The notes under the pieces were generated by a model. It was given only the letters and a program-made list of their open reading frames with translations. It was not told the origin of the DNA and made no database searches. Of a stretch of DNA of 64,000 nucleotides, positions 54,831-64,000 are shown in pieces. Each line of letters opens with the position of its first letter. Positions within the stretch are counted from its first letter, which is position 1. The DNA comes from Plasmodiophora brassicae (lineage: Eukaryota; Endomyxa; Phytomyxea; Plasmodiophorida; Plasmodiophoridae): the NCBI GenBank assembly GCA_039704465.1, contig JASFAU010000007.1:1178001-1242000 (forward strand). The letters are read 5' to 3'. Both the position numbers and the translations under genes were made by a program.

Positions 54831-55742
54831 TCAGTTTGTGAGTTCGCGGGCGACGAACGCAGGAAGCGTGAACGCGGCCCGGTGCAGGTCCGGCGAGTAG
54901 TACGAGAGGGCCTGAAGGAATGATGAGTCGGTGCCGGCCGTGTTCCTGATGACGGTCATATCGTCGGTTTCCTGGAGTCGTTCGTCCGAGCGGCGGCAGA
55001 CGAGGAACCCGATCTGGCCTCCCGGGTAGGTGGGCACCTGCGTTGTCGCGTACTGGGCGCACCCGAACAGTTCGCGCCCGTTCTGGACCAGCCTCTTGAT
55101 GAGCGGCAGGTGCGTCCAGATCGATTCGGACTGGGTGCAGACGAGGCCACCGGGGCGTAGCAGCTCGCGAAGGTCGCTGTAGAACGGCTTCTCGAACAGC
55201 GGCCGGGCCGGCCCGTTCGGATCGCTCGTGTCCGACAGGATGACGTCGAACGTGCCGCGAAGCGACGGATCCTTCACGTACACAGACGCATCATCGCAGA
55301 CGACGCTCAAGCGCGGGTCCTTCCAGGACGCCGACATGGTCGGGAAGAACCGCTTGCAGACGTCCATGACGACATCGTCGATCTCGCAGATGGTGATCGA
55401 TTCCACGCTGGCGTACCGGGTGACCTCCCGAATGATGCCACCGTCACCGCCGCCGATGATCAGGACGTTCTTCGGGTTCGGGTGCAGCATCATCGGGATG
55501 TGCGTCAGCATCTCCTGGTACGCTGCCTCGTCCCGCTCCGTCAGCTGGACAACCCCGTCCAGCACGAGCACATTGCCATGGCACTGCGACTTGAACACGA
55601 GGACGTCCTGGAACCTGGACTTGCCCTGGTACAGGATTTCCAGCACCTTCAGCGCCTGGCGATGCCCCGGCCACTGCGTGTCATCCTCGACGAACCACCC
55701 GTCGTCGGTGATGCTGCCACCCGACCACACCGTCTTCGTCAT
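54831..55742 (-). CDS. Spermidine synthase
   Basis: Single exon, 303 residues. Family motifs in order: WFVEDDTQWPGHRQALKV, VLVLDGVVQLTERDEAAYQE (substrate gate), NVLIIGGGDGGIIREV (nucleotide-binding loop), ICEIDDVVMDVCKRFF, DDASVYV, ILSDTSDPNGPA (catalytic Asp; the usual DSSDP is DTSDP), and VPTYPGGQIGFLVC near the end. It transfers an aminopropyl group from decarboxylated SAM to putrescine in the cytosol. Start chosen at the only upstream ATG before the EDDTQWPGH block; a CCGTGGCGGA palindrome is 40-50 bp upstream. Confidence 0.95.
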   Translation of the reverse strand: MTKTVWSGGSITDDGWFVEDDTQWPGHRQALKVLEILYQGKSRFQDVLVFKSQCHGNVLVLDGVVQLTERDEAAYQEMLTHIPMMLHPNPKNVLIIGGGDGGIIREVTRYASVESITICEIDDVVMDVCKRFFPTMSASWKDPRLSVVCDDASVYVKDPSLRGTFDVILSDTSDPNGPARPLFEKPFYSDLRELLRPGGLVCTQSESIWTHLPLIKRLVQNGRELFGCAQYATTQVPTYPGGQIGFLVCRRSDERLQETDDMTVIRNTAGTDSSFLQALSYYSPDLHRAAFTLPAFVARELTN

Positions 55743-55777
55743 GGTCGTTGCTGAAGAGTGGTGACCCGCTGCTGCGC

Positions 55778-55792
55778 TCCGTGGCGGACTTC
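55778..55792. promoter_or_regulatory. TCCGTGGCGGA palindrome upstream of spermidine synthase
   Basis: GCTCCGTGGCGGACTT, centred about 43 bp upstream of the start codon. It shares CTCCGTGGCGGACTT exactly with the RPS23 site. Confidence 0.55.
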
Positions 55793-56064
55793 AACAAAGA
55801 ATCTTCCCGTCTCTGAACAACGTTCCCGGTTCCCCATGTGGGCTCCACTGCGCAGCCGTCCAGAAATAGCTCCCCATCCCTTTACCGTGTAAACAAGTTC
55901 ATGTATGCGCCCATTAGGTTGAAAATTCCTCACGATGCAGGCGTCAACAGGATGGTAATGGTTCCACAAGGCGCAGAGGCACGCGCGCGTCACGTGCCCT
56001 GTGCAAGGTGGGTGACACCCACATTCGACATTGGCGGGACGGCGCTGGACCGGGGTTCGGGCAC

Positions 56065-57252
56065 ATGGCGTCCGTGAGTTTCTGGAGCGTTGTGGATCAT
56101 GCCAAGGCGGCATCGAAGGAGTCGTACGTGCACGCTTACCAGTTGTTACTGATCGGCCTCACCAAGTACGTTGTCGAGAGGTGCCATCTGGAGTGCGTAT
56201 TCCTCTGGCTGTCGGCTCGCCTGCAGGACGTCCTCACGATCGTGTTTGCCGGCAAGTATAAGACCAGGAACGACGAGCGTGTGTCGTATTCCCTTGTGAA
56301 TATCGCTAGCCCGCGGTTTAATCTCGACCCGAAGTACGCCGCGGACGCGCGGACGATGTTCCCCTGGAAGGATCCCAGCAAGATATGCGTCAACGACCAC
56401 GTTTACAACAACCACTTCATGATCATGTGCGCCAAGCTCGCCTACGAGGACTCTCGGATCGTGGAAGACGTCGTCTCGACCAAGTGGGGCATGAAGAACT
56501 TCTGCCTGATTCGCATCCGGGAAACGGTCTCGGCGTACCTGTTCACCACCGAGCGCGCCGTCGTCGTCGTATTCCAGGGCACGGAACCGCTGAACCTGGC
56601 GCAGATCATCGTCGACGCCGCCGCGGTCCCGACGCCACTACCGGACGGCAAGGGAGGCGTCCACTATGGGTTCTACACAGCGCTCGTACGCCAGCCGGAT
56701 TCGGGCAAGGGTGGAAACGCTCTGCAGCAAATCCAGACGGTGCTGAACATGCCCGCGAACAAGCCCAGGGAAGTGTTCGTCACCGGACACAGCCTTGGCG
56801 GGGCGTTCGCCAACGTGTTCTGCCAGTTGGCGGACCCGGCGATCCAGGCGCGAATGACCTGCATCACGTTCGGGCAGCCGCGAACAGGCGATACCCAGTA
56901 CCGGGACTCGTTCGAAAGCATGTTCGAGAGGAAGAACATTCGCTTCGTGCATGCGGCGGACATCGTGCCCAAGGCGCTGCACATGGCCGACCTACGCCAT
57001 GTCCAGAAGGAGCGGTTCGTGACGAAGGACGGCAGGTTCCTGGACGATCCCGAAGACATCGAGTTCAATCGCCGGAGCCAGTTGTGGCTGTCGCCCCTGT
57101 ACAGCATCGCGGACGCGCTCGGCTACCTCGTGCAACCTGGCCAGCGCTTCCTGCAGGCCGTCTTCCTCGTTTCCCTAATCCCGATACCGGGCCTCGGTGA
57201 CCACTTCCCGTCCCAGTACGAGCACCACCTGACTGGCCTGCTGACCCAGTGA
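56065..57252 (+). CDS. Class 3 (fungal-type) lipase
   Basis: Single exon, 395 residues from the ATG at 56065. Catalytic serine lies in VFVTGHSLGGAFANVF (GHSLGG). Asp is likely in FVHAADIVPKAL, and His in YEHHLTGLL near the C-terminus. VVVVFQGTEPLNLAQIIVDA supplies the oxyanion strand, with GTE in place of the usual GT(x)S. An N-terminal hydrophobic half (YQLLLIGLTKYVVE, LECVFLWLSARLQDVLTIVF) may bind membrane. Known activity: hydrolysis of acylglycerols. No signal peptide. Confidence 0.85.
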   Translation: MASVSFWSVVDHAKAASKESYVHAYQLLLIGLTKYVVERCHLECVFLWLSARLQDVLTIVFAGKYKTRNDERVSYSLVNIASPRFNLDPKYAADARTMFPWKDPSKICVNDHVYNNHFMIMCAKLAYEDSRIVEDVVSTKWGMKNFCLIRIRETVSAYLFTTERAVVVVFQGTEPLNLAQIIVDAAAVPTPLPDGKGGVHYGFYTALVRQPDSGKGGNALQQIQTVLNMPANKPREVFVTGHSLGGAFANVFCQLADPAIQARMTCITFGQPRTGDTQYRDSFESMFERKNIRFVHAADIVPKALHMADLRHVQKERFVTKDGRFLDDPEDIEFNRRSQLWLSPLYSIADALGYLVQPGQRFLQAVFLVSLIPIPGLGDHFPSQYEHHLTGLLTQ

Positions 57253-57300
57253 GTACCCGACCCACCATGCTTTAACGAATAGTGAAGTATATAACGAACA

Positions 57301-58581
57301 ATGTACCGAGTCGTGGAAGGCGTCGCCTGTAGTCCAGCGACGGTGCCTGCGGGGCTCGTCCACCACACCGACTGGCTGTATTGGAACCTGAACCGGTCCC
57401 TGGATGCCCCCAGGACGGGTCGGCCGCGTCGAGCAATCACACGTGCGATCGTCGCTGCTGAAGAAGCCGATGCGCCGGTGGACGCGCAGACCGGTGCGCC
57501 GGAAGACGTCAATGAAGATTTCGTGACGCCGCGTCGCGACGTCGGCTGGGCGGAGTGGCAAAGACGCGTTTCGGCAAGCAGGCGACGCCTTCGACGGGCG
57601 CTTGAATTCTCGTCAGCATCGGAGGACGATGAAGAGCAACTGGCTGACAGCGAAGATGCGGTTGTCGACGAAAACAGCGACGTCGATCTGAGCGAGTACC
57701 TGTCCGACGTCCTGGGATCCGCCGACCGGGCGGTGCCAAATGCGCCCAGCACGCCCGTTGTCAAGTGGATGGCGACCGCGATGCCGGGGCCGTTAGCAAC
57801 GCCGCGCTTGGGCAGCAGAGCGGTTTGGAGCCCGGCTGGGACCACCCGGTATACTGACGAGACCCAGGACTGGGATTCACGCCTCGAACAGGAACAGCAG
57901 CGTGGTCGGGCGATTCTTCAGTCATGGACCCCGCGCCGGTCGGCACGGTCGCCATCGCCCGCACACCAGCAGAACGTCCTGGAGCCATCACCTACGAGGC
58001 GACCGAGGCGGCAGCCGAGACGAATGCCGTCATCGTCACGGCAGGGCTGGATGGAACCAACAGCATCGGCCTCGACAAGATACCATCATGCTCCACGACG
58101 TCGCCTCCCGGCGCGGTCGGACAGCTTAGCACACAGCGAGTACTCGGCCAACTACCGGGTGCCACCTCCTCCTACAGAATCACAGCCCGCTCAGGAAGAG
58201 CAGCCCAACACCCAGGAGCAGGACGACATGCCATCTCACGGAAACGTACCTCTGGACGCGACCGTGTTCCAGCCGATCAGCGAGGCCGGCAATGCTTACC
58301 GGAACCCGCACGTCGGCGCCAGGGAACCGCTACCGGCCAACGACGAGGCACTGCCGTCAACGGGCGAGTCTGCTGCAGAACAGGACGCAGCGGAGAGCGT
58401 CCGGCCTGCGCTTGACGTTGGTGATGACGACTGGACTCCACAATCGGAAACGTCCGACCGGTATCGGGATCCGACGGCGTTCTGCACGCGCCCCACCCAG
58501 GCGGATCACCGCGGCACGATCGCGACGATCCTGAAACCGACGTCGGGTTTGAAACGCTGGCGACCTGTCAATATACTGTGA
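57301..58581 (+). CDS. Long disordered protein, function unknown
   Basis: 426 residues, single exon. An N-terminal HTDWLYWNLNRSLDAPRTGR may be a short folded motif; the rest is charged, Pro/Ser/Arg-rich and mostly disordered, with an acidic patch SSASEDDEEQLADSED and basic repeats (RRPRRQPRRMPSSSR). TATATAAC lies 13 bp before the ATG. Only the long open frame and its composition support it as a gene. Confidence 0.5.
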   Translation: MYRVVEGVACSPATVPAGLVHHTDWLYWNLNRSLDAPRTGRPRRAITRAIVAAEEADAPVDAQTGAPEDVNEDFVTPRRDVGWAEWQRRVSASRRRLRRALEFSSASEDDEEQLADSEDAVVDENSDVDLSEYLSDVLGSADRAVPNAPSTPVVKWMATAMPGPLATPRLGSRAVWSPAGTTRYTDETQDWDSRLEQEQQRGRAILQSWTPRRSARSPSPAHQQNVLEPSPTRRPRRQPRRMPSSSRQGWMEPTASASTRYHHAPRRRLPARSDSLAHSEYSANYRVPPPPTESQPAQEEQPNTQEQDDMPSHGNVPLDATVFQPISEAGNAYRNPHVGAREPLPANDEALPSTGESAAEQDAAESVRPALDVGDDDWTPQSETSDRYRDPTAFCTRPTQADHRGTIATILKPTSGLKRWRPVNIL

Positions 58582-58895
58582 GGTGCACGAGGGACGGTAC
58601 GATTCACCGGACGACTCGATTTCCTTCGGGGTGGAACGCTCCACGTTTGCCGTCGCCTGCCAGGCACCGCGACCGGAACCACAATCGCCTGCATCACAAC
58701 GTCGTCAGCAGCAACGAGCGTCTGCAGGTTGCCCTGTAATTGCGGCGCTCATCGAATTCGCCCTTCCCCGTCACGATGTGAACTCCGTAACGTCGGAGTC
58801 CGCCGACGCCGGAGCCGACGTGCTCGCGACGAAACGTACGCAATGGGTAATTATTCATATCATATGTTTATATAACGGACGAAACGGTGAGAGGC
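58582..58895. other. Spacer without a supported gene
   Basis: AT-rich dip at 58850-58880 (TATTCATATCATATGTTTATATAA). No coding evidence. Confidence 0.4.
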
Positions 58896-59520
58896 TTACC
58901 CGACGACGGCATCCTGGGCGGGGTTGGGCACACATGGTGGTTGCATGATGGTGACCGACGACGGGTCGGTTCGGTCCGCGACGGAATTGGGCCGACGCGT
59001 GACGGGTACTCTGCGGCGGTTCGTCTTCTGGGCGGCGTTCATGGCCTTGGTGATCGAGTGGACCGCTTTGGAGAAGTAGTGCTTGTGGTCGACAGTCTTG
59101 GCGGGTGGCAGGGAGCGTACGTCGGCCTGGACGGCCTTCTTCGGGCGAGCGACGACAGTGGCGAACGAGGACGGTCGGATGGTGGATGATGTTGATGACG
59201 ACGACACGGTGATGGGAGGCGGTCGCAGACGGTACCCTGCCGCGACGGCCAGATGCGAATTGTCGTACGGGAGCCAATGCCCGTCGAGGAGAATCTCGCG
59301 CTCGGTGTCGGACACTTGTGTGCCTTTCGGGCGCCGCACAGCCGGGATGATCGGATCGCATTTGTCCATGTCGGTGAACGCGGACCCGACCAGCGGCCAC
59401 CGCGCGCTAACGCTCATCTCGGGCAGGTCATCTAAGCTGCGGAACGGGTGCTAGCAACCGACCGGGTCAGCGGCGCCACCAAACAACGGACCCCGGGTTA
59501 CCTACCAGGTCCAGCGGCAT
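58896..59520 (-). CDS. Novel small basic protein, paralogue 1 of tandem pair
   Basis: Exons 59506-59520 (five codons) and 58896-59450 (55-nt intron, donor GTAGGT, acceptor TGCTAG), 189 residues. Shared blocks with the next gene: HPFRSLDDLPE, WPLVGSAF, CDPIIPAVR, EILLDGHWLPYDNSHLA with YRLRPP, and RRVPVTRRPN. The C-terminal half is Ser/Thr- and Lys/Arg-rich. Short, proline-containing, basic proteins with repeated motifs of this type are often microtubule-associated, but I have no direct evidence. I do not recognise the family. Confidence 0.6.
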
Positions 59521-59905
59521 CGTTCCGTCCGGTCGACGACAGATTTGGTTATGCGGCAGAGGTCGGTCGGTCGTTCGGGGCGGGATGTCGAGAATCCGTG
59601 CCGCGGCCCACCCTGTCACGAACAACGGAGGACCGACGGAGGTCCCCCGACCACCACGCAGTCCGTAGGCCTCGGCACTGGCGACCAGCCCGATTTAGCG
59701 TCGGCTCGGGACACGTTGCGCGACAACGCAGCGGGCACTGCCGCTGTCCGGCAGCCCATGACACGCAACGCCTGCAAAACCAAAAATCTATACAATGTAT
59801 CGTTCCTTGTATTATGCGATGGGGAGGGGTGTCCCACAGTTATTGTACCGTCCTTATATGTCCGCACGCGCGCGCCCACCATGTTCGGGATGACGCGCTT
59901 CGCCG

Positions 59906-60411
59906 TTATGCGTTCCGCAGGTCAGCGGAGGTGATGGGTGGCGGTTGCAACGCGTTCGGCCGTGTGACAGGGACCCTTCGCGACGGCTTCTTCTGCATAT
60001 GCGCTTTCGCATACACGGTCTTGGGGCCGTGCGGTGCTCTGTTGGCGCCGGTGTTGGCAATCGAGGAGGCGACGATTTCGGCGGCGGATGGCCGGGCCGC
60101 CGCGTAAAGGGGTCGACGGTACGCTGTGCTTCGTGCGAGTTTCGAATTGTCGAAGGGTATCCAGTGGCCATCGAGGAGGTTATCGCGCTCCTCGGTCGTC
60201 ATTGGTGCGCGGCCGCTGTCCGCGTATGGGCACGCCCGGACCGGCTTGGGCACGATCGGGTCAACGTGCTCATCGTGCATGAAGACGGACCCGATCAACG
60301 GCCAGGACGAATCGGACGCGTCGTCCCCGGGCGTGTATACAGACCGAAACGGATGCTGTGTCGGTCGACGTCACTCATCGTCAACGGGGCAGGACCCGAC
60401 GGACCTACCAT
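59906..60411 (-). CDS. Novel small basic protein, paralogue 2 of tandem pair
   Basis: Proposed exons 60409-60411 (the start codon alone) and 59906-60355 (53-nt intron, donor GTAGGT, acceptor ACACAG), 150 residues. Blocks shared with paralogue 1: HPFRSVYTPGDD, WPLIGSVF, VDPIVPKPVR, NLLDGHWIPFDNSKLA and RRVPVTRPNA. The intron falls directly before HPFRS in both genes, so the pair arose by tandem duplication of a gene with that intron. The order of conserved blocks is the same, which supports both as real genes. Confidence 0.6.
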
Positions 60412-60998
60412 GACAACGACCCGGGGCCGCGGGTTTGCGTCCGGTCGACCAGCGCGCTCGTCCGGAACACGATTTGGTGCGGCATGACATCCAGCAGCAA
60501 GCTCGGACTCCGAGCCCCACCACTGTGCACGCCCGCCCCCGTGTCCAAATTGAGCCTTCGCCCGGCAACTGGCCCGGATGGCCCTGCGTCGTCTGCGTAG
60601 CACGCTCACCTGCGCGTGTGAGATCGCTTACTGAACGCCTGCGCATCCAGCGATTCCACCCGCCAAGTTGCCATATACGGGTCGTTCACATTCTACCCGG
60701 CTGACGTTTCGTGTGTTATGGATATAACCAGTTTTGCTACCGTACTGGTAGTCATCCCCTAAGGTTCAGCTTCACATTCACGTCCAGTTTCAGGTTGGCG
60801 CCCGTCTTCAGGGTCATGCCCTGTGCGCATCGTCCTTGCGGTCAATCGCCCGTGCGGCAGCGGCGGCGTTTCGCATTTGCGCCGCCCTGTCGCGTCGCCT
60901 TTGACGTGTCGCGCACGTCGCGTGCAGTCTCGCAATTGTGCGGCAGCCCCGCAGCGGCGCCCAGTGTAGCCTGGATTCCGAAGGTACTACCAGCCATC
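60412..60998. other. Spacer without a supported gene
   Basis: Overlapping open frames occur on both strands but none has recognisable motifs; GC-rich composition makes long random frames common here. Confidence 0.4.
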
Positions 60999-61911
60999 AT
61001 GCGCTCGATCCACCGCCTGCCAGCTGGACGCGTCCTTCTCCTAGCAGTGGCGCTGATGAGTACCGTTGCAGTTGCAGTGCGTTTGCACTCGGCGTCCACC
61101 CATGCGGAAGTGGGGCGGCGCCGCTCGACAGCAGTACACCGAGGAGCCCAGAGGTCGAGGTTAACGCACCCGGAGATGCTGCGGAAGCAAGTTGCGATCA
61201 GGGCGCTCGAGGCGTCATGGAGAAGAGGGGGTCCTGCGAGATTGTTAGCCAGTGCACGTATGGAGTCGTTCGTCGAGCAATGGGAGATGGAGTGCTTCGC
61301 GGTATGGTGCACACTCGTACGGACGGCATTCTCATGTTCTGATACGTCACCAATTACTAGTTGACGCAACTGGACGAAACGAAGTACGACATGAGAATCG
61401 TCGTGAAAGAACTCGCTTTGCTGTATGAGTGGCCCACCGTGGGACGCTCTGGCGATTGGGGCAAGCGTGTTCGCGACATGCTCGAAGACGACGAGATTCG
61501 AAGGCGCATGGAACGCCCGATGCTTCGCAAGTCCGTGCAGACGACTATCTGGGAACATTTATATTCGGAAATCTACTTGGGAAACGACATTCCCGTCGAG
61601 TCGAACGTTACCTGGGACAACCTTCGCCAGCGAGTCATGGCGGCCATCGCTAAGAAAATGTCAGATGCGATGCGCCTTGATGGGGAAATTGCTCGGGTAG
61701 GGGGACGCTGTCATCCTAGTCGTCGTTCGCTTATGACGTTTCGTAGTTGCAGAAAGCGGTCGACAAAATACCTCTGGATATTCGCGTTGCGTGCCAGGAG
61801 GCCAACGAAGTCGCTGACGCGTTTAACGAGTTTCTGATGGCCGACCCGGAACCGTCGATTGACGCCATCCTGCCCTGGTTGCCAACAGTTGAACGTATCG
61901 CGTTCGGGTGA
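60999..61911 (+). CDS. Secreted protein of unknown function, three exons
   Basis: Exons 60999-61301, 61361-61696, 61753-61911 (59- and 56-nt introns), 265 residues. Starts with a signal peptide (RVLLLAVALMSTVAVAV). The mature part is helical and charged: ELALLYEWPTVGRSGDW, KRVRDMLEDDEIRRRMERPM, WEHLYSEIYLGNDIPVESN, and the last exon FNEFLMADPEPSIDAILPW. The exon phases are all zero. It is tail-to-tail with VPS26C, stops 68 bp apart. No family recognised. Confidence 0.65.
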
Positions 61912-61979
61912 CAACCAGGAAACGCCGTTAGGATTGCCTCGTCTTACTCTAAAACCGATTCATTCATCGCATTATTTTA

Positions 61980-63124
61980 TCAGTGGAGCGTGACTGGGAT
62001 TCTTTCGATCATGAACTGCCCGGTTGCGAAATTGATTCGAAGTTCAATTTCGAACCCAATCTAAAACAAAAGGGGGGTCAGATGCCGAAAGCTTGTTGCA
62101 CGTCACCTAGGGCTAACAGAAAATTCTTCATGTCGAAGTGTTGGGCAGCACGTGCCACGTGGCCACAGGAAATGAATTGGAATCGGCAGGCCTCTGGCAA
62201 TGTTACCGTCCGCGATCTCTAGTGACGACACCTCGCTTCTCTCTGATATATCCCCCTCGCTATACACTATGCGACATGTCTTAGCGGATCGAGGTTGCGA
62301 AGATCAACCGCGGAAGGGATAGCGCACCAATGGATTCGATTCTATTGAGGCGAAGGACGACTGATTGGATCCGTTTCGTTGAGCGGAGCACACTCAATTC
62401 GCCTTGCAGCGGCTGTGAGCGCATGTCGCAGGACGTGCTTTCGACGAAGCCTTCAATGTCAATCTCGAGGTCCACCTGGCTTTCTCCATCATCTTCCTCT
62501 CGCAAACATTAGGGCACGATGCATCGGATGAAACATCATCTGAAGGCATACCGGTGTTCTGGCAATAGCCGTGCGATTTGAATGGCGAACGGATCGGCTC
62601 AGGTGTGCAGAACGGCGGGTTGGCAACGACAAGGAATTCCTTGACGGCCTTCGGGGCTGATGGGATAAACCCTCTCCCCGTGTAGCATGATACTGTCCAA
62701 CGGATCTTGACGAGTTTGCCCTTGAACGACGGAAGCACACGTTGCTCCCCGCAGGCATCGACGTCGAACGAGAAGGGGAACTCTGTCGCCTGCGATGGTA
62801 ACACTGTTCCAGGTAACGTATCACTAATTGCAGGGGGCACTTTGGCGCGCGTTCCGTACGTGGTCGGTGCTCCGTGATCGTAATCGTGCGGTTCTGAAGC
62901 ACGACGGGGCGCAGTGACGAGTAGAACGCCTCGAACAGGCCGACTGTCTTTGGCGACAGCGTCAGGTGGGCGGTACCTTCTACCACCAGACGCACAACGC
63001 GGGGGGCACACGGCCGGCCATCCACGGCCCCGAACACCACTTTGCCAGTGACCTGCTGCCCGGGATGGACCCCAACGTTCCCGCCGTCGACCACGATCGT
63101 CACGTCGCCGCACTTCATCGGCAT
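61980..63124 (-). CDS. VPS26C: VPS26C (DSCR3), retriever complex arrestin-fold subunit
   Basis: Exons 62825-63124, 62552-62789, 62328-62498, 62118-62218, 61980-62060; introns 35, 53, 109 and 57 nt; 296 residues, against 297 in human. Diagnostic stretches: VEGTAHLTLSPKTVGLFEAF, FPFSFDVDACGEQ, DIEGFVESTSCDMRSQPLQG, RIQSVVLRLNRIES, EIADGNIARGLPIPIHFLWP with CCPTLRHEEF, and IERIPVTL at the end. These align one-for-one with the two arrestin-like halves of VPS26C. The protein forms retriever with VPS35L and VPS29 for endosomal recycling. The 35-nt intron is the shortest I can support here. Confidence 0.9.
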
Positions 63125-63411
63125 CTGTCACTGGCAGCCACTGTACGAACATGCCTGCGTTGCCGCTCGGGTACGGGTGTACCCCGTGCGTAGCCAGAGG
63201 TGATCAGATCGGCGGCGTTCGCACCAATCCTGGGAGCGCCGCTCCGGCGCGGGTTGTCGCCCCCCCAAAAAACCCATCGGCCGACATGGTCGATTTTCGC
63301 GCCGCGTTGCAAAAGTGGGCAGTAGCGGGCTGCTGCTGCTTCTCTTCGTGTCATTTGGGATATTCGTTGGCGGTCGCGTCGGTCTTCGGGGTGCCGTTCG
63401 CTGGGCTGGTC

Positions 63412-64000
63412 ATGGCCGCCCCGCCGGTCGTCGACGTTCTGCTCGTCGAGAAGTTCATCAGATGCGACGCGACGACGCGCCTGCCGGAGAAGCCGACGCA
63501 CGAGGTGGCGCGCCTGACGCTGCCCGACGGGTCTGCGCGTGCCTCTGGCGGTGACGGGCAATGCGCTGTTGAAACCGTCGCAGGACAACGGCCGAATTGC
63601 CCATACTTCGCGGCACCGATGGCCCACCCGTTATCGATATCCGCTCGTTGTATTCGCAAACGGGATACTTCACACACGACCCCGGGTTCACGTCCACTGC
63701 GTCATGTTGGAACCTGTTTCTGATGTGTGTTCTTCCGCGCACTGACGCTTGACGGTGCCGGGCAGGCTTATCGTCGATCACGTTCATAGACGGCCCTGCA
63801 GGGCACCTTCGGTACCGGGGCTACGATATCGCTGAACTGGCGGGCAAATGCGACTTCATGGACGTCACGGTAACGGTGGCGACAGTGTCCGCGACGTCGT
63901 CGTCTGAGCGTTCGTGTCAGTATCTGCTCCTGTACGGCGACCTGCCAGACGCGCCTGCGAAGAAGCACCATGTGAACCTCATAACGGTGCGACTGCGTCA
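63412..64000 (+). CDS. Citrate synthase, 5' part (runs off the window)
   Basis: Exons 63412-63530, 63584-63705, 63766-63869, 63921-64000 (introns 53, 60 and 51 nt). The spliced frame reads VARLTLPDG, then [20 protein letters not shown] with [45 protein letters not shown] and [12 protein letters not shown]. This is the N-terminal third of a type I/peroxisomal-type citrate synthase, which condenses acetyl-CoA and oxaloacetate. Catalytic residues lie beyond the window. RLPEKPTHE at residues 24-32 partly fits a PTS2 peroxisomal signal (R-L-x5-H-L/A) but the last position is Glu. A longer start in frame at 63286 is possible. Confidence 0.9.

Noticed and set aside
61983..62222. Plus-strand open frame of 79 codons
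   Set aside because: It overlaps the last two exons of VPS26C on the minus strand, whose translation matches the family; the plus frame has no features.
1..64000. CRISPR arrays, bacterial operons, ribosome binding sites
   Set aside because: None are seen; introns, cytosolic eukaryotic ribosomal proteins and spliceosomal signals show a nuclear genome.

Overview
This window is nuclear DNA from a eukaryote, not a prokaryote. Genes are split by short GT-AG introns (35-109 nt, most 53-72 nt), and joining the exons restores reading frames whose conserved motifs run across the junctions. The gene set includes cytosolic ribosomal proteins uS12 (RPS23) and eS30, a G-protein alpha subunit, a Rho GTPase, a VPS26C homologue and a dynein-2 light intermediate chain. 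The last one, plus a Jhy-like protein and a multi-NDPK-like protein, suggests a ciliated or flagellated cell. Coding DNA is GC-rich. A DYW-type PPR gene outside an obvious plant context points to a free-living protist; I cannot name the lineage from sequence alone.

Layout. 1-2.4 kb: an LCMT-type methyltransferase and the dynein-2 light intermediate chain. 2.4-5.4 kb: gene-poor, with a ~500 bp foldback repeat. 5.5-6.2 kb: a decayed Skp1-ankyrin gene. 6.4-9.9 kb: a degenerate multi-NDPK-like protein and an acidic protein. 10.2-11.5 kb: an intact Skp1-ankyrin gene. 11.7-15.4 kb: a beta-helix protein and, divergently, a six-exon XPF-like (SHOC1/ZIP2-like) gene. 15.4-17.2 kb: a secreted MACPF protein. 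17.6-19.4 kb: ALKBH8. 19.2-32.5 kb: a tandem array of four ~3.8 kb units, each with a Skp1-ankyrin gene and, in units 2-4, a broken copy of the ALKBH8 3' end. 32.6-37.7 kb: a TRAF-zinc-finger-like gene split by a complete pogo-like transposon. 38.5-39.8 kb: another Skp1-ankyrin gene. 40.3-64 kb: dense, mostly housekeeping genes (Rho GTPase, uS12, PH-domain protein, Jhy-like protein, eS30, PPR-DYW, G alpha, J-domain-like protein, spermidine synthase, lipase, VPS26C, citrate synthase) with several unknown genes.

Main themes. (1) Six intact Skp1-like plus ankyrin genes or copies (one further copy is frameshifted and one is decayed) share a single intron position, and the paralogues start with signal-peptide-like sequences, which is unexpected for Skp1 folds. 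(2) One array amplified such a gene together with the tail of its neighbour ALKBH8. (3) Two genes are interrupted by recognisable mobile elements: a TA-flanked pogo-like transposon and a tRNA-derived SINE-like element with a 16-bp duplication. (4) A palindrome, CCG-TGG-CGG, lies 30-65 bp upstream of the start codon in four unrelated genes, and a second GC/ATATA motif recurs near gene starts.

All identities are from reading translated motifs by eye; no database search was run.
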